A DNA stretch of 64,000 nt, from NCBI RefSeq assembly GCF_022170825.1, contig NZ_CP081878.1, positions 3,059,001 through 3,123,000 of the forward strand. The letters run 5' to 3'. A program made the translations under genes and the position numbers. The notes beneath the pieces were generated by a model. The model was not told the origin of the DNA. It saw only the letters and a program-made list of their open reading frames with translations, and did not search any database. Shown here in pieces: positions 38,525 through 48,370 of the stretch (position 1 is its first letter; each line of letters begins with the position of its first letter). The DNA is from Exiguobacterium acetylicum (GTDB lineage Bacteria > Bacillota > Bacilli > Exiguobacteriales > Exiguobacteriaceae).

Positions 38525-38980
38525 TTGAGTATTTCCTGCAACGAAAAAGGACGTTTGATCTATGCACTCGTCTCCGTCAATAAGACGATTGCTCAAAAAT
38601 TCGATCTCTGTACGGATGGTTTCAGTCAGACTCGAATGGATTTACTTGCTCAACTTCAAGTCGATCAAACGATCAGTCAAAAAGAATTGCAAAAACGCGT
38701 TAATGTCGATCATGCGGCAGTGACCCGTCACCTCAAACACCTGGAATCGACCGGGATGATTGCTCGCGAGCGTTCAGCTGCTGACAATCGGGTGATTCTT
38801 GTTTCCTTAACAGAACAAGGGGCGACGCGCATTGCACGATTACGCGAACAAAAAGATGAGTTCCTCGAGAACTTACTCGAAGGATTCTCTGCTGAAGAAC
38901 AACGGACGTTAGCTGAGATGATTCAACGTATCGAAGCGAACGCCGACACATTACCTAAATTAAAAGAGGAGTCGATTTAA
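38525..38980 (+). CDS. MarR family transcriptional regulator
   Basis: The protein is 151 residues, starting with TTG at 38525 (AAGG ten nt upstream). A winged helix is visible: QTRMDLLAQLQ, ISQKELQKRVNVDHAAVTRHLKHLES (recognition helix) and TGMIARERSAADNRVILVSLT (wing). A Cys near the N-terminus (SISCNEKG) and another at about 28 (FDLCTD) could sense electrophiles, as in MhqR/OhrR-like regulators. It is 1 bp from the first nitroreductase gene, so it controls its own operon by inference. Confidence 0.88.
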   Translation: MSISCNEKGRLIYALVSVNKTIAQKFDLCTDGFSQTRMDLLAQLQVDQTISQKELQKRVNVDHAAVTRHLKHLESTGMIARERSAADNRVILVSLTEQGATRIARLREQKDEFLENLLEGFSAEEQRTLAEMIQRIEANADTLPKLKEESI

Positions 38981-38981
38981 T

Positions 38982-39617
38982 ATGGCAACGCAAACGACAA
39001 CAGATTTCATGGAAATCGTCAAAGGACGCCGTTCGATCCGGAACTACGATACAGACGTGAAGATCTCAAAAGAAGAAATGACACAAATCCTTGAAGAAGC
39101 AACACTTGCACCTTCTTCAGTTAACATGCAACCATGGCGTTTCCTCGTCATCGATAGCGAAGAAGGCAAAGCAACACTTGCACCACTCGCGAAATTCAAC
39201 CAAGTTCAAGTCGAGACATCTTCTGCTGTCATCGCCGTCTTCGGTGATATGAACGCCGTTGATCAACTTGAGAACATCTACGATACAGCTGTTGAAAAAG
39301 GTCTCATGCCACAAGAAGTACGCGATCGCCAAGTGCCAGCCATTCAAGGTATGTACAGCAGCGTATCAGCGAACGATTTGAAAGACAGCATTTTGATTGA
39401 CTCAGGTCTTGTTTCAATGCAATTAATGCTCGTCGCTCGTGCACACGGTTATGACACAAACCCAATCGGTGGTTACGAAAAAGACCAAATCGCGGAAGCA
39501 TTCGGTCTTGAGAAAGAGCGTTACGTACCGGTCATGTTGCTATCAATTGGTAAAGCGGTTGACGCAGGATACCCATCTGTTCGTCTGCCAATCAACGACA
39601 TCGCAGACTGGAAATAA
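38982..39617 (+). CDS. Nitroreductase family protein, copy 1
   Basis: The protein is 211 residues, an FMN-dependent nitroreductase-like fold. FMN-contact motif KGRRSIRNYD is at the N-terminus (about 13-22), followed by ATLAPSSVNMQPWRFLV and NPIGGYEKDQIAEAFGL. Members reduce nitro compounds or quinones with NAD(P)H. It resembles Bacillus YodC/MhqN types. It begins directly after marR and is followed 49 bp later by a near-identical second copy, so the three form one operon. Confidence 0.88.
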   Translation: MATQTTTDFMEIVKGRRSIRNYDTDVKISKEEMTQILEEATLAPSSVNMQPWRFLVIDSEEGKATLAPLAKFNQVQVETSSAVIAVFGDMNAVDQLENIYDTAVEKGLMPQEVRDRQVPAIQGMYSSVSANDLKDSILIDSGLVSMQLMLVARAHGYDTNPIGGYEKDQIAEAFGLEKERYVPVMLLSIGKAVDAGYPSVRLPINDIADWK

Positions 39618-39666
39618 GTTTTTCACACTATAAAAAGAGAAAACACACAAGGGAGATTGAATAATT

Positions 39667-40302
39667 ATGACTACTCAAACAACAACGGACTTCATGGAAA
39701 TCGTCAAAGGACGCCGCTCAATCCGTAACTACGATACAAACGTGAAGATCTCAAAAGAAGAAATGACACAAATCCTTGAAGAAGCAACACTTGCACCTTC
39801 TTCAGTCAACATGCAACCATGGCGTTTCCTCGTCATCGATAGCGAAGAAGGTAAAGCAACACTTGCACCACTCGCGAAATTCAACCAAGTTCAAGTCGAG
39901 ACATCTTCTGCTGTCATCGCCGTCTTCGGTGACATGAACGCGGTCGATAGCATCGAGACAATCTACGATATGGCTGTTGAAAAAGGTCTTATGCCACAAG
40001 AAGTACGCGATCGCCAAGTACCAGCCATCAAAGGTTTCTATCGTCCAGAAGACGTTGAAACATTACGTGATAGCATCTTGATCGACTCTGGTCTCGTTTC
40101 AATGCAATTGATGCTCGTGGCTCGTGCACACGGTTACGATACAAACCCAATTGGTGGTTATGAAAAAGACCAAATCGCAGAAGCATTCGGTCTTGAAAAA
40201 GAGCGTTACCTCCCAGTTATGCTGCTTTCAATCGGTAAAGCAGTTGACGCAGGATACCCATCTGTTCGTCTACCAATCGCTGACATCACAGAATGGAAAT
40301 AA
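39667..40302 (+). CDS. Nitroreductase family protein, copy 2
   Basis: The protein is 211 residues and nearly identical to the preceding gene in its first 90 residues and last 70. The differences cluster in the middle, around residues 92-126 (SIETIYDMAV and IKGFYRPEDVETLRD against QLENIYDTAV and IQGMYSSVSANDLKD). The middle block lies near the substrate-access side in this family, so altered specificity is plausible but unproven. It has its own AGGGAG site. A strong terminator closes the operon. Confidence 0.88.
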   Translation: MTTQTTTDFMEIVKGRRSIRNYDTNVKISKEEMTQILEEATLAPSSVNMQPWRFLVIDSEEGKATLAPLAKFNQVQVETSSAVIAVFGDMNAVDSIETIYDMAVEKGLMPQEVRDRQVPAIKGFYRPEDVETLRDSILIDSGLVSMQLMLVARAHGYDTNPIGGYEKDQIAEAFGLEKERYLPVMLLSIGKAVDAGYPSVRLPIADITEWK

Positions 40303-40317
40303 GCAAGACCACCCGGT

Positions 40318-40349
40318 CCGGATTCCTTTCATAGGAATCCGGCTTTTTT
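40318..40349 (+). terminator. Terminator of the nitroreductase operon
   Basis: A 10-bp perfect stem (40318-40327 with 40333-40342) is followed by T residues. Confidence 0.92.
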
Positions 40350-40378
40350 GTATACTCAGAGAAAAGGAGGCGTCTTTG

Positions 40379-41695
40379 ATGTATGATGTCACGATTATCG
40401 GAGCCGGTGTAGCGGGAATTTTTCTCGCTCATCAGCTCGTTGAACATGGACAGCGTGTCTTATTGCTCGATGCCGGAAAACCGATCCGCGAACGAACGGC
40501 AGAAGATGCGTATCTTGGATTCGCAGGTCTCGGAAAATCAGAAGGAAAATTCAATTATGCAACGGGATTCGGTGGAGAACTCGTCTCAAAAATCGGCGCA
40601 GAGACGACACAACAACTGTTCCGAGAAGTCGATGACCTCTTATGTACATATGGTGCAGATACAATCGAAACCTATTCCACTCATTCGCCTACTGTAGCAT
40701 CTCGCGCCCGCCGCGCCGGTCTCCACACAGTCGAGACAACGGTGCGTCATTTAGGCACAGCACGGACTGCTACCGTCTTTACAGCGTTTGAGGATGCCTT
40801 ACTACCGCGACTCGATGCTCGCTTCGAAACGACAGTCGAGCAGATTACGAAGTCCGAGCAGTTTACGATCAAAACAGCGGACGAGACATTCGTCAGTCAA
40901 CGGATCGTGTTCGCGACAGGTCGTTCCGGTGCAGACTTTACGCTACACCAGTTAGCGACGCTTGGTGTCACGCCACAGCGGACGAGACTTGATCTCGGTG
41001 TGCGGATTGAAACAGATGAACTCATCTTTCGAACGCTACTACAGGAGACGTTCGAGACGAAGCTCGGTTACGACTCTCCTCATGGTCAAGCCGTCACTTA
41101 TTGCATGAATCCGCGTGGACGGATCATTCGAAAATACCAAGAAGGACTCGTCATGCCGGACGGTCAAAACGTCCACGAGACAACAGAAGGCTCGACGAAT
41201 CTGAACTTCACACTGTTTCTCCCGCGTTATTTTCCGACGCTAGCAAAAGCCAATACGTATGCTACGCATGTCATTGGCGGAATCAATCAAGATGGTGATC
41301 GCATCGTCGTCCAGCGACTCGGTGATTTTCGAACTTCGCAAGCGACGACAACGAAGCAATTGACTCGTAACGAAATCATTCCTTCCCTAACTGCTTCCCC
41401 TGGGAACTTACACGCGGAAGTTCCTGCAGAAGATTGTCTCGTCTTATACGGTTTTTTGGAGCGCCTTGAGCGACTTCTTGAGACGGAACTCCCTGCAGAT
41501 ACGTTGCTTTACGGACTAGATGGTAAGTTTTACGCACCGATGCTTGAGACGTCCGAGACGTTTGAGACGACATGCCCCGGCGTCTATGCGATCGGTGATT
41601 GTTCCGGTGCGACACACTCTCTTGCTCAGGCAGCCGCAAGCGGACTTCATCTTGGACATGCCTTGACGCAAAACAGCCGGTCCCTCTTCGCCTAA
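40379..41695 (+). CDS. FAD-dependent dehydrogenase, COG2509-like
   Basis: The protein is 438 residues from ATG 40379, after AAAAGGAGGC; an upstream in-frame extension would run into the nitroreductase gene and is rejected. The Rossmann dinucleotide motif is DVTIIGAGVAGIFLAHQL at the N-terminus. A middle IVFATGRSG block and the C-terminal FAD-contact GVYAIGDCSGATHSLAQAAASG follow. It matches the uncharacterised FAD-dependent dehydrogenase group COG2509. The substrate is unknown. It is monocistronic, convergent with dbpA and sharing a terminator that overlaps both stop codons. Confidence 0.8.
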   Translation: MYDVTIIGAGVAGIFLAHQLVEHGQRVLLLDAGKPIRERTAEDAYLGFAGLGKSEGKFNYATGFGGELVSKIGAETTQQLFREVDDLLCTYGADTIETYSTHSPTVASRARRAGLHTVETTVRHLGTARTATVFTAFEDALLPRLDARFETTVEQITKSEQFTIKTADETFVSQRIVFATGRSGADFTLHQLATLGVTPQRTRLDLGVRIETDELIFRTLLQETFETKLGYDSPHGQAVTYCMNPRGRIIRKYQEGLVMPDGQNVHETTEGSTNLNFTLFLPRYFPTLAKANTYATHVIGGINQDGDRIVVQRLGDFRTSQATTTKQLTRNEIIPSLTASPGNLHAEVPAEDCLVLYGFLERLERLLETELPADTLLYGLDGKFYAPMLETSETFETTCPGVYAIGDCSGATHSLAQAAASGLHLGHALTQNSRSLFA

Positions 41696-41717
41696 GCGGA
41701 GATGGACCGGCTTGTTT
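41675..41717. terminator. Bidirectional terminator overlapping two stop codons
   Basis: An outer 9-bp stem (41675-41683 with 41704-41712) plus an inner CTCTTCGC/GCGGAGAT stem make a long hairpin. It overlaps the 3' end of the flavoprotein gene and ends at the dbpA stop. Confidence 0.85.
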
Positions 41718-43153
41718 TACTTCTTGAATGCTTCGTACACCTTCAGTTGTTTCCCTTTGACCTTCGTCGTCTTCATCGCTCGTAGGACAAGCGGACCTTT
41801 TCCGTTCAGGATATCGACATACGTTAACGTATCCTGAATCGAGATGATCCCGATGTCGTCTGCTGTGACGCCTTCAATCTTCGCAATCGTTCCAACAAAG
41901 TCGACGGCACGGAGTTTCTTCTTCTTCCCACCATTAAAGAACAATTTCATGATATCGGCATCGAGCTGTTCCGTTTTCGACGAACGCGTATCTTCCGTCG
42001 CCATCTTCTCTTCGAACGCATCCGCTGTGCGCATCAAGTCCTTTTCGGTCGGTGCTTGTCGGCGTGTCAGCTTCCCATGATACTGCTCGATCTCCTTCAG
42101 GCGACGTTCGTCTGCTGGTGTGACAAGACTGATTGCTTGTCCAGTAGCTCCCGCACGACCTGTCCGACCTGTTCGATGAACGTAGCTTTCCCGTTCGACA
42201 GGGAGATCGTACTGGATGACGTGCGTGATGTTCTCGATATCGATTCCGCGTGCTGCGACGTCGGTTGCAACGAGAATCCGGAACTTCCCGGCACGGAATG
42301 CCTTCATCGCATCGAGTCGATCGTCTTGTTCCATTCCACCGTGAATCGCTTCAACCGGATAGTCATGTGCACGCAAGCCATTCGCAACGAAATCGACATG
42401 TTCTTTCGTCCGACAGAAAATCATGCAGCGATCCGGGTTTTCAGCGACGAGGACATCTTTTAAAATGGCGAACTTCGTCTTATCCGTCACCGGAATGTAG
42501 CTATGCGTGATCGTTGAGACGACCGTCTCACCCGCTTCGATTCGTTTTGGTGCGTCCATGTAACGATTGCTCAACTGTTCGATGTCTTCTGGGAAAGTCG
42601 CAGAGAATAAGAGTGTCATCCGTTCCTTCGGTAACTCGGACAAGATAGCATCGACTTGATCGAGGAAGCCCATGTTCAGCATTTCATCCGCTTCATCTAA
42701 AACGACGTAACGGACTTTCTCAAGCGATAACGTTCCTCGCTCGATATGGTCGCGTACGCGTCCTGGTGTGCCGACGACGATGTGCGTCTTTTGTTTGAGC
42801 TCTGTCACTTGTCCACGGAACGGTTGCTTGCCGAAGACAGCAGTCGCTTTGATCCGCTTATAACGTCCAATGTTCATGATATCTTCTTTGACCTGCAAGG
42901 CAAGCTCACGTGTTGGTGTTAAGACTAAAACTTGTGGTTTATTTTCTTCCCACTCGACGAGTTCACACAGTGGAATCGCAAACGATGCCGTTTTCCCGCT
43001 CCCTGTCCGTGATTTGACGATGACGTCTTTTCCGGATAATACGACCGGAATGACCGATTGCTGGACTTCGGTTGGTGTCGTGTAACCGAGTTGCTCGATC
43101 GAATCGAGAATCGGTGTGCTTAAGTTAAAATCATTGAATCGTGTACGTGTCAT
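41717..43153 (-). CDS. dbpA: DEAD-box RNA helicase DbpA
   Basis: The protein is 478 residues. The helicase core has [44 protein letters not shown] and [10 protein letters not shown] in order. The C-terminal region from about 405 is the DbpA RNA-binding domain ([32 protein letters not shown]), which in this family binds hairpin 92 of 23S rRNA. It acts in large-subunit assembly. It lies immediately downstream of rlmN in the same direction, separated by a terminator. The match to Bacillus YxiN/DbpA is strong. Confidence 0.93.
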   Translation of the reverse strand: MTRTRFNDFNLSTPILDSIEQLGYTTPTEVQQSVIPVVLSGKDVIVKSRTGSGKTASFAIPLCELVEWEENKPQVLVLTPTRELALQVKEDIMNIGRYKRIKATAVFGKQPFRGQVTELKQKTHIVVGTPGRVRDHIERGTLSLEKVRYVVLDEADEMLNMGFLDQVDAILSELPKERMTLLFSATFPEDIEQLSNRYMDAPKRIEAGETVVSTITHSYIPVTDKTKFAILKDVLVAENPDRCMIFCRTKEHVDFVANGLRAHDYPVEAIHGGMEQDDRLDAMKAFRAGKFRILVATDVAARGIDIENITHVIQYDLPVERESYVHRTGRTGRAGATGQAISLVTPADERRLKEIEQYHGKLTRRQAPTEKDLMRTADAFEEKMATEDTRSSKTEQLDADIMKLFFNGGKKKKLRAVDFVGTIAKIEGVTADDIGIISIQDTLTYVDILNGKGPLVLRAMKTTKVKGKQLKVYEAFKK

Positions 43154-43176
43154 AGGATGTCCTCATTTCTTATCGT

Positions 43177-43209
43177 AAAAAAAGCTTCCCACCGAAACGA
43201 TGAGAAGCC
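43177..43209 (-). terminator. Terminator of rlmN
   Basis: A stem (GCTTC/GAAGC with inner TCA and CG pairs, 43184-43208) is followed on the minus strand by seven T. Confidence 0.8.
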
Positions 43210-43216
43210 CAACGAA

Positions 43217-44290
43217 TTATTTGGATGCTACTTTATCTTTTTTGATTTGCTTACTACGTAATTGACCACATGCAGCATCGATGTCTGTTCCGTGTTCAAG
43301 ACGAACACCACAGTTCAAGCCGTTCTTTTTCAACGTATCGTAGAACGTCGTGATGTCTTCAGACGTACTGCGTTGATATTGACCGTGCTCATCAACTGGG
43401 TTGTACGGAATCAAGTTGACATACGTCAGGTGACGTTTGTCTTCGAATAGTTTCGCGAGTTCGACCGCGTGTTCTTTTTGGTCGTTGACGCCACGAAGCA
43501 AGATATACTCAATCGTGATTTTACGGTTCGTCGTTTGAACGTAATAATCGATCGCTGGCATCAATTTCTCAAGCGGGATCGCCCGGTTAATTTTCATGAT
43601 TTGCGTACGCAATTCATTGTTTGGTGCGTGAAGCGAGATCGCTAGGTTGACTTGGAGTTTCAAGTCAGCGAACTTGTAGATCTTGTCTGCCAAACCACTT
43701 GTTGAAACCGTGATGTGACGCGCACCAATCGCAAGACCATTGTGGTCCTTGATGACGTTCAAGAAGTCGACCATGTTGTCGAAGTTATCGAACGGTTCAC
43801 CGATACCCATGACGACGACGTGGCTGACACGTTCTTCGTTACCGACTGCATCGAGGTGATGTTGAACGTTCATGATCTGTTCAACGATTTCGCCTGCTGA
43901 CAAGTCACGGCTCTTCTTGATGAGACCACTTGCACAGAAGCTACAGCCGATGTTACAGCCAACCTGTGTCGTAACACAGACAGAAAGACCGTATTTATGA
44001 CGCATTAGAACTGTTTCGATCAAGTTGCCATCATATAATTTGAAGAGGAACTTGATTGTTCCGTCTGCTGATTCTTGCTTGACCGCTTCTGTCATCGAGT
44101 CAATCGTAAAACTCTGATCTAACAACTCAAGGCAATCCTTGTTGACATTCGTCATTTCCGCGAAAGTCGTGACACGTTTACGGTAGAGCCAATCCCATAC
44201 TTGTTTGGCACGGAATGGTTTGTGCCCTTGATTCGATAACCACTCTGTCATCTGCTCAAGCGTTAATCCATAAATGGATGGTTTATTCAT
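43217..44290 (-). CDS. rlmN: RlmN, 23S rRNA (adenine2503-C2) methyltransferase
   Basis: The protein is 357 residues from ATG 44290, with GAGGTC upstream; an earlier ATG overlaps that site. This radical SAM enzyme has the CxxxCxxC cluster in [10 protein letters not shown] (C112, C116, C119) and the conserved DIDAACGQL, where the second methylation Cys is C341. [11 protein letters not shown] and [11 protein letters not shown] are present. It methylates C2 of A2503 in 23S rRNA and in many bacteria also A37 of some tRNAs. It is upstream of dbpA, so both act in ribosome maturation. Confidence 0.96.
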   Translation of the reverse strand: MNKPSIYGLTLEQMTEWLSNQGHKPFRAKQVWDWLYRKRVTTFAEMTNVNKDCLELLDQSFTIDSMTEAVKQESADGTIKFLFKLYDGNLIETVLMRHKYGLSVCVTTQVGCNIGCSFCASGLIKKSRDLSAGEIVEQIMNVQHHLDAVGNEERVSHVVVMGIGEPFDNFDNMVDFLNVIKDHNGLAIGARHITVSTSGLADKIYKFADLKLQVNLAISLHAPNNELRTQIMKINRAIPLEKLMPAIDYYVQTTNRKITIEYILLRGVNDQKEHAVELAKLFEDKRHLTYVNLIPYNPVDEHGQYQRSTSEDITTFYDTLKKNGLNCGVRLEHGTDIDAACGQLRSKQIKKDKVASK

Positions 44291-44414
44291 TTCAAAAGAC
44301 CTCATTTCTTTTTCCAGAACTACAACATTCCTTTATCTTAGTAAAAATCAGCGCTTGACGCAACGTTCAAATCCTAAATGTTCACTTTCTGTAAAGTTTT
44401 TGCGTTACTTTCGA

Positions 44415-45221
44415 TCAAATCGACAGACTCCGACGCCCAAACTGAACGAACGCTCCTGTCAGGAAAACAAGGCAGAGGACGAGTAAGAGAACCGAGTGAA
44501 GAAGAAAATGATCCGTTCCTTCTAGTAACTGCGTCGTATTGAATAAGGAAAAGACAGATAGATAACGGAGCCACTCTGTCTTATCACTCAATCCGGATAG
44601 GATCGTTAAAACGATGGAGAGAACTAATACACTACCGGCAAGCGAAAAAGCGCGTCGTTCTTCATCAAATAAAGTCGCAATGAATAACGTAAAGGCACCA
44701 ATCGCAAAGAGTAACAGGAGAGCATTAACTTGAATCCGCCATAAGATGACATCATCGATCGAAATACCGGTCATCGACCAGTCAGCCACCATCAAAACAA
44801 GTCCATTTAGTCCTACGAGAAGCGTACTCGCGATACCCATGACGACAGCGACAGCAAGCGTGTATGCATGTCGTGTAATAGGTGCTGCGAGATAAACGAT
44901 CAATTCTCCGTTATCGATTGGTCGCGCAACAAGGCGCGCCGCTAATGAGAGCAGGAATAGACTCACAATGACTTGGAAGATCAATCCGTAATAGTTTCCA
45001 CCGAGTAGATCTAGCACGTTATCAAACCCTGTCACCTTATCGTACTGGAAAGCTTTCAAGACTTCGGGGGGTAATGCTTCAAGTTTTGCTTCTAATAAAC
45101 CAGTTTTCATCATCGATGGATAAAGCAATGCAAGCATCAATAAATAGAGACTCGTTCCTACTGCATAGGCAAGTACTGGCTTTCTGACTTGCTTGAACAA
45201 AGAACGGATCAACAATATCAC
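44415..45221 (-). CDS. ABC transporter permease (ABC-2 type)
   Basis: The protein is 268 residues with about six membrane helices. The start is GTG at 45221, overlapping the ATPase stop by 4 nt (GTGA). A large extracytoplasmic loop precedes the second helix, and an LVARPIDNGELIVYLAAPITR segment follows helix two, typical of ABC-2 exporter permeases in which the cytoplasmic loop contacts the ATPase. The substrate is unknown. It is the last gene of a methyltransferase-ATPase-permease operon. Confidence 0.8.
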   Translation of the reverse strand: MILLIRSLFKQVRKPVLAYAVGTSLYLLMLALLYPSMMKTGLLEAKLEALPPEVLKAFQYDKVTGFDNVLDLLGGNYYGLIFQVIVSLFLLSLAARLVARPIDNGELIVYLAAPITRHAYTLAVAVVMGIASTLLVGLNGLVLMVADWSMTGISIDDVILWRIQVNALLLLFAIGAFTLFIATLFDEERRAFSLAGSVLVLSIVLTILSGLSDKTEWLRYLSVFSLFNTTQLLEGTDHFLLHSVLLLVLCLVFLTGAFVQFGRRSLSI

Positions 45222-46099
45222 GATGACTCCTCCTCTCCGTAATAATGCAAAAAGACCTGTTCTAAATCATCTACTGACGGACGAATCAGTTGTACATCAT
45301 ACTGGGTTAGATAAGCGATCGCCTGGTTTAATGTCAACGTCTCGTCGGTTTGAAAACTGACTTCTGTTCGCTTCGATTCCGTACCGATCTGCATCGCGAA
45401 CTGCGCTGCTTCGATCTCACTCCGAAAAACAATCGTATACGCCTTTCGGCTTGAACGAATCAACTCATGGATATCTGATACAACGATGATACGACCCGCT
45501 TTGATTAAAGCAGCCCGGTCGCATGACTTTTCCATCTCCGGGAAGTGATGTGAACTCATCAGAATCGCTTTTCCAGCCTGCTTCTCCTGTTCAATCCACT
45601 CTAAAAAACGTTCTTGCATCAACGGATCGAGTCCACTTGTCGGTTCATCGAGTAGATAAACCGGTGCGTCTTTCATGAAACAACCGACGAGTGCTAATTT
45701 TTGTTTCATCCCTTTTGACATCTTACGGATTTTCGTCTTCGTCTCAAACGGAAATCGTTTTAGTAGCAATTGTCGCCGTGCCGGATCACTGCCGTGCAAC
45801 CGTTGCATCAAGTCCAGCATGTCTGCTCCCGTCATATCTCCAGGTAAACTAATCTCGCCCGGCAAATAACCGACCAACTGCTTCACTTCCTTACTTTGTT
45901 TCCAGCAATCAAAGCCGCCGATCGTCGCCTTTCCACCATCCGCAGCCAGTAGTCCCATCAAATGTCGGAGCGTCGTTGATTTTCCGGAGCCGTTTGGTCC
46001 AATGAAACCGAAGATTGTTCCCGGCTCGACCGTAAAACTGACATCGAATATTCCACGCCCCGGCGCAAACTCTTTCGTGACATGCTCCAAGCGAATCAT
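45218..46099 (-). CDS. ABC transporter ATP-binding protein
   Basis: The protein is about 293 residues. Walker A is GPNGSGKST, the signature MSKGMKQKLALVG stands in for LSGGQ, and Walker B is VYLLDEPTSGLDP, followed by the H-loop MSSHHF. The C-terminal ~80 residues form a regulatory tail. Two adjacent ATG codons follow AAGGAGG; the second (46099) is better spaced, but 46102 is possible. It pairs with the permease downstream, forming an exporter of unknown substrate. Confidence 0.88.
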   Translation of the reverse strand: MIRLEHVTKEFAPGRGIFDVSFTVEPGTIFGFIGPNGSGKSTTLRHLMGLLAADGGKATIGGFDCWKQSKEVKQLVGYLPGEISLPGDMTGADMLDLMQRLHGSDPARRQLLLKRFPFETKTKIRKMSKGMKQKLALVGCFMKDAPVYLLDEPTSGLDPLMQERFLEWIEQEKQAGKAILMSSHHFPEMEKSCDRAALIKAGRIIVVSDIHELIRSSRKAYTIVFRSEIEAAQFAMQIGTESKRTEVSFQTDETLTLNQAIAYLTQYDVQLIRPSVDDLEQVFLHYYGEEESS

Positions 46100-46111
46100 C
46101 ATACGACCTCC

Positions 46112-46771
46112 TTATTTTTCATTTCTCTCATCACTGTATTCATACCCGTTTTGAAGTAGTTTGTTCGGATCAAAACGATAGATGACAAATCGTTCGTCAT
46201 GATTTTTGTCATAAAAGTCTCGTAATCGGATTTCATCGATTTGTTCGAATACGGTATGACGCTCCAGGTATTCTCGATATTCATCAGTTGGGTAGTACAA
46301 GATGAGATCAACCGAGCGCAAGGACCGCTCGACCGAACTTAAGATGTGATCAACTACTTTCATGAAAATTTGAGAAGAGAACGGATTAAAGAAATAAAAC
46401 TTGTTCGCCTCCTCTGGAATGACGTATCGCTCGGCATATGCTTGTTCAAATCGTACACTTCCGGAACGTCGCTTCCGTCGACTTTGATAGTTCACCATAT
46501 TTCGAAGTGCGTCCTCATAAAATTGTCCGTTCATCTCGATTCCAATGACGGAACAATCAAATCGGTCGTGTAAGTAAAAGTTCAAGCGCCCTTTTCCGCA
46601 ACCAAAATCAATGACCGTATCCTGCTTTTGAAACGGGTAGGTTTCGCATAATTCGTCTAGTGCCGCATAAGGCGTCGGTTCATAGCGATTGTAGTGACTA
46701 AATACACCATAAAGGTGTTGCATCTCGATAGTCTCAATTCGTAATCGTTGATCGTATTCCTGTTCATTCAT
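46112..46771 (-). CDS. Class I SAM-dependent methyltransferase
   Basis: The protein is 219 residues. Motif I is TVIDFGCGKGRLNFYL, the acidic end of strand 2 is IGIEMNGQFYEDAL, and motif IV is FYFFNPFSSQIF. N-terminal and C-terminal additions look family-specific. The acceptor is unknown. It is 12 bp upstream of the ABC ATPase gene, so it may modify the molecule that the transporter moves, by inference only. Confidence 0.8.
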   Translation of the reverse strand: MNEQEYDQRLRIETIEMQHLYGVFSHYNRYEPTPYAALDELCETYPFQKQDTVIDFGCGKGRLNFYLHDRFDCSVIGIEMNGQFYEDALRNMVNYQSRRKRRSGSVRFEQAYAERYVIPEEANKFYFFNPFSSQIFMKVVDHILSSVERSLRSVDLILYYPTDEYREYLERHTVFEQIDEIRLRDFYDKNHDERFVIYRFDPNKLLQNGYEYSDERNEK

Positions 46772-46853
46772 CTTTTGTTCCTTCTTTCCGACATTCTTGC
46801 CTTCATCGTACTATACTGAAGAAGTACGTTACTCGTTTTTGAAAGGGGATTTC

Positions 46854-47177
46854 ATGATGATCGTCGTTACGAACCGGATTAAAGTCAAAAAAGGGATGGC
46901 TGCAGCTCTCGCTCCTCGTTTTACGCGTCCAAGCGGACTTGATACGATGGACGGATTCATCCGCGTCGAGGTCTTATTGACACAAAATATCGAAGAACAT
47001 GATGAGATGAACGTCAACATGTACTGGGAAGACATGAAGAGTTTTCAAGCATGGCGGGAGAGTGACGATTTCAAAGCGTCACATAGTCGACCTGCGAGTA
47101 GTGAGGCAGGAGAATCGCCAATGCTCGGCAGCGAGATTCTGACTTATGAAGTGGCTTCGGTCAAAGAACGCGCATGA
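46854..47177 (+). CDS. isdG: IsdG-like haem-degrading monooxygenase
   Basis: The protein is 107 residues from ATG 46854, after AAAGGGG. The N/W/H catalytic triad of IsdG-type enzymes is present at matching positions: N7 in VVTNRI, W67 in QAWRES and H77 in KASHSRP. The remaining sequence follows IsdG/IsdI order, for example DTMDGFIRVEV and the final ITYDI-like ILTYEV. These enzymes open the haem ring and release iron. No other Isd genes are nearby. It is monocistronic. Confidence 0.85.
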   Translation: MMIVVTNRIKVKKGMAAALAPRFTRPSGLDTMDGFIRVEVLLTQNIEEHDEMNVNMYWEDMKSFQAWRESDDFKASHSRPASSEAGESPMLGSEILTYEVASVKERA

Positions 47178-47183
47178 TGCACG

Positions 47184-47211
47184 AAAAGGACTCGTATCGA
47201 GTCCTTTTTTT
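47184..47211 (+). terminator. Terminator of the IsdG-like gene
   Basis: A stem of 11 and 10 bases (47184-47194 with 47198-47207) with a TAT loop is followed by T residues. Confidence 0.9.
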
Positions 47212-47302
47212 ATATACCTATACATAAATAGTGAAAGGGTTGAATTGTCTCAAATGGTATTATTTGTTATCATAGTGCCATTACAGAGAGAGAGGGTCCT
47301 TC

Positions 47303-48040
47303 ATGAATTCATTAACTATATTTGAACAAGCCATTCGTAGCTTACCCGACGATCGTACGTTACGACGTGATGAATTATGGACGGATGCCTTTTTATTGCA
47401 GCAGGAGAACGAGCTGACCGTCTATTACTCTCCGATTGGGGAATATGTCAATACTGAAGCAAAAGTCGTCATCATCGGGATCACACCAGGTTTTGAACAG
47501 ATGCGAATCGCTTTCGAAGAAGCGACGGATGCACTCCATCATGGTGTTTCATTGGAAGAGACGGCACGTCTCGTCAAATATACAGCAAGCTTTGCTGGAA
47601 CGATGCGACGTAACCTCGTCCAGATGCTCGACACACTCGAACTTCCAGCATTGCTCGGAATCGAGACGACGGCTAGCTTATTTCATCAACATCAGAAATT
47701 ATTGCACCCAACGTCGCTGTTAAAGCAACCCGTCTTTTATCGCGAAAAGAATTACTCGGGGCACCAACCAAAAATCAGCCGTAGTCCTTTGCTGAAACAT
47801 TATGCAGAAGAACATTTCGTCGCTGAAATCAATCAATTACGCGAACCGGCGCTATTGATTCCGCTCGGTCGTGTCGTCGAGACGCAAGTCAGTGGATTGA
47901 TTCATGACGGACGAATCGAACAGCATCAGCTTCTTTCCGGCTTTCCCCACCCATCTGGCGCGAATGGTCATCGAAAAAAACAATTCGAGGAAAACCAAGC
48001 CTATTTGATGAAACAGCTCATTCAACATTTTGCCGAATAG
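47303..48040 (+). CDS. Uracil-DNA glycosylase-like superfamily protein
   Basis: The protein is 245 residues. The segment VVIIGITPGFEQ resembles the UDG motif-1 GxxPG loop, and SGFPHPSGANGHR near the C-terminus resembles the HPS motif-2 loop, so a UDG fold is likely. The catalytic Asp or Asn is not clear, so activity on uracil is not shown. The start follows AGAGAGAGGG. It is monocistronic, with about 380 bp to the next gene, which hold an L-box. Confidence 0.6.
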   Translation: MNSLTIFEQAIRSLPDDRTLRRDELWTDAFLLQQENELTVYYSPIGEYVNTEAKVVIIGITPGFEQMRIAFEEATDALHHGVSLEETARLVKYTASFAGTMRRNLVQMLDTLELPALLGIETTASLFHQHQKLLHPTSLLKQPVFYREKNYSGHQPKISRSPLLKHYAEEHFVAEINQLREPALLIPLGRVVETQVSGLIHDGRIEQHQLLSGFPHPSGANGHRKKQFEENQAYLMKQLIQHFAE

Positions 48041-48132
48041 ACAACTTTATCTTAAATTATCAGAATATATGGTTGAATCGTTTCTGAAATACATGATAAA
48101 GTGTCCATAAGAACAGAATATGACTATTCTAT

Positions 48133-48370
48133 CGATGAGGTAGAGGCGCGATTTCAATCAGTACTTGGTCTGAGGATGACAACGAAGACGACTAAAGGAA
48201 AGGTGACATCGCCGAAATGACAGTATGTGTCTAACATATCGTCGTTGGTCGATTCGGGAAATACCCGATCGATTGCCATACATAGTACTTGTATGGAGCG
48301 CTCCAATTCGGCTAAGAAAGACGCATCCAGCGAGGGTGTCGGCTTTGTTGCCGGTGCCCTTGCTTTTTTT
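48133..48370 (+). promoter_or_regulatory. Lysine riboswitch (L-box) with terminator
   Basis: The leader contains GAGGTAGAGGCGCG (48137-48150), AGTA after it, and GGAAAGGTGACATCGCCGAA (48198-48217), the conserved core of the lysine aptamer. A strong terminator (48329-48343 with 48350-48364, then T) lies before the gene's ribosome binding site. It should stop transcription of the transporter when lysine is plentiful. Positions 48041-48132 hold no gene I can see. Confidence 0.9.

Noticed and set aside
40124..40378. N-terminal extension of the flavoprotein gene
   Set aside because: It overlaps the nitroreductase gene and a terminator; the ATG at 40379 has AAAAGGAGG and begins the Rossmann motif.
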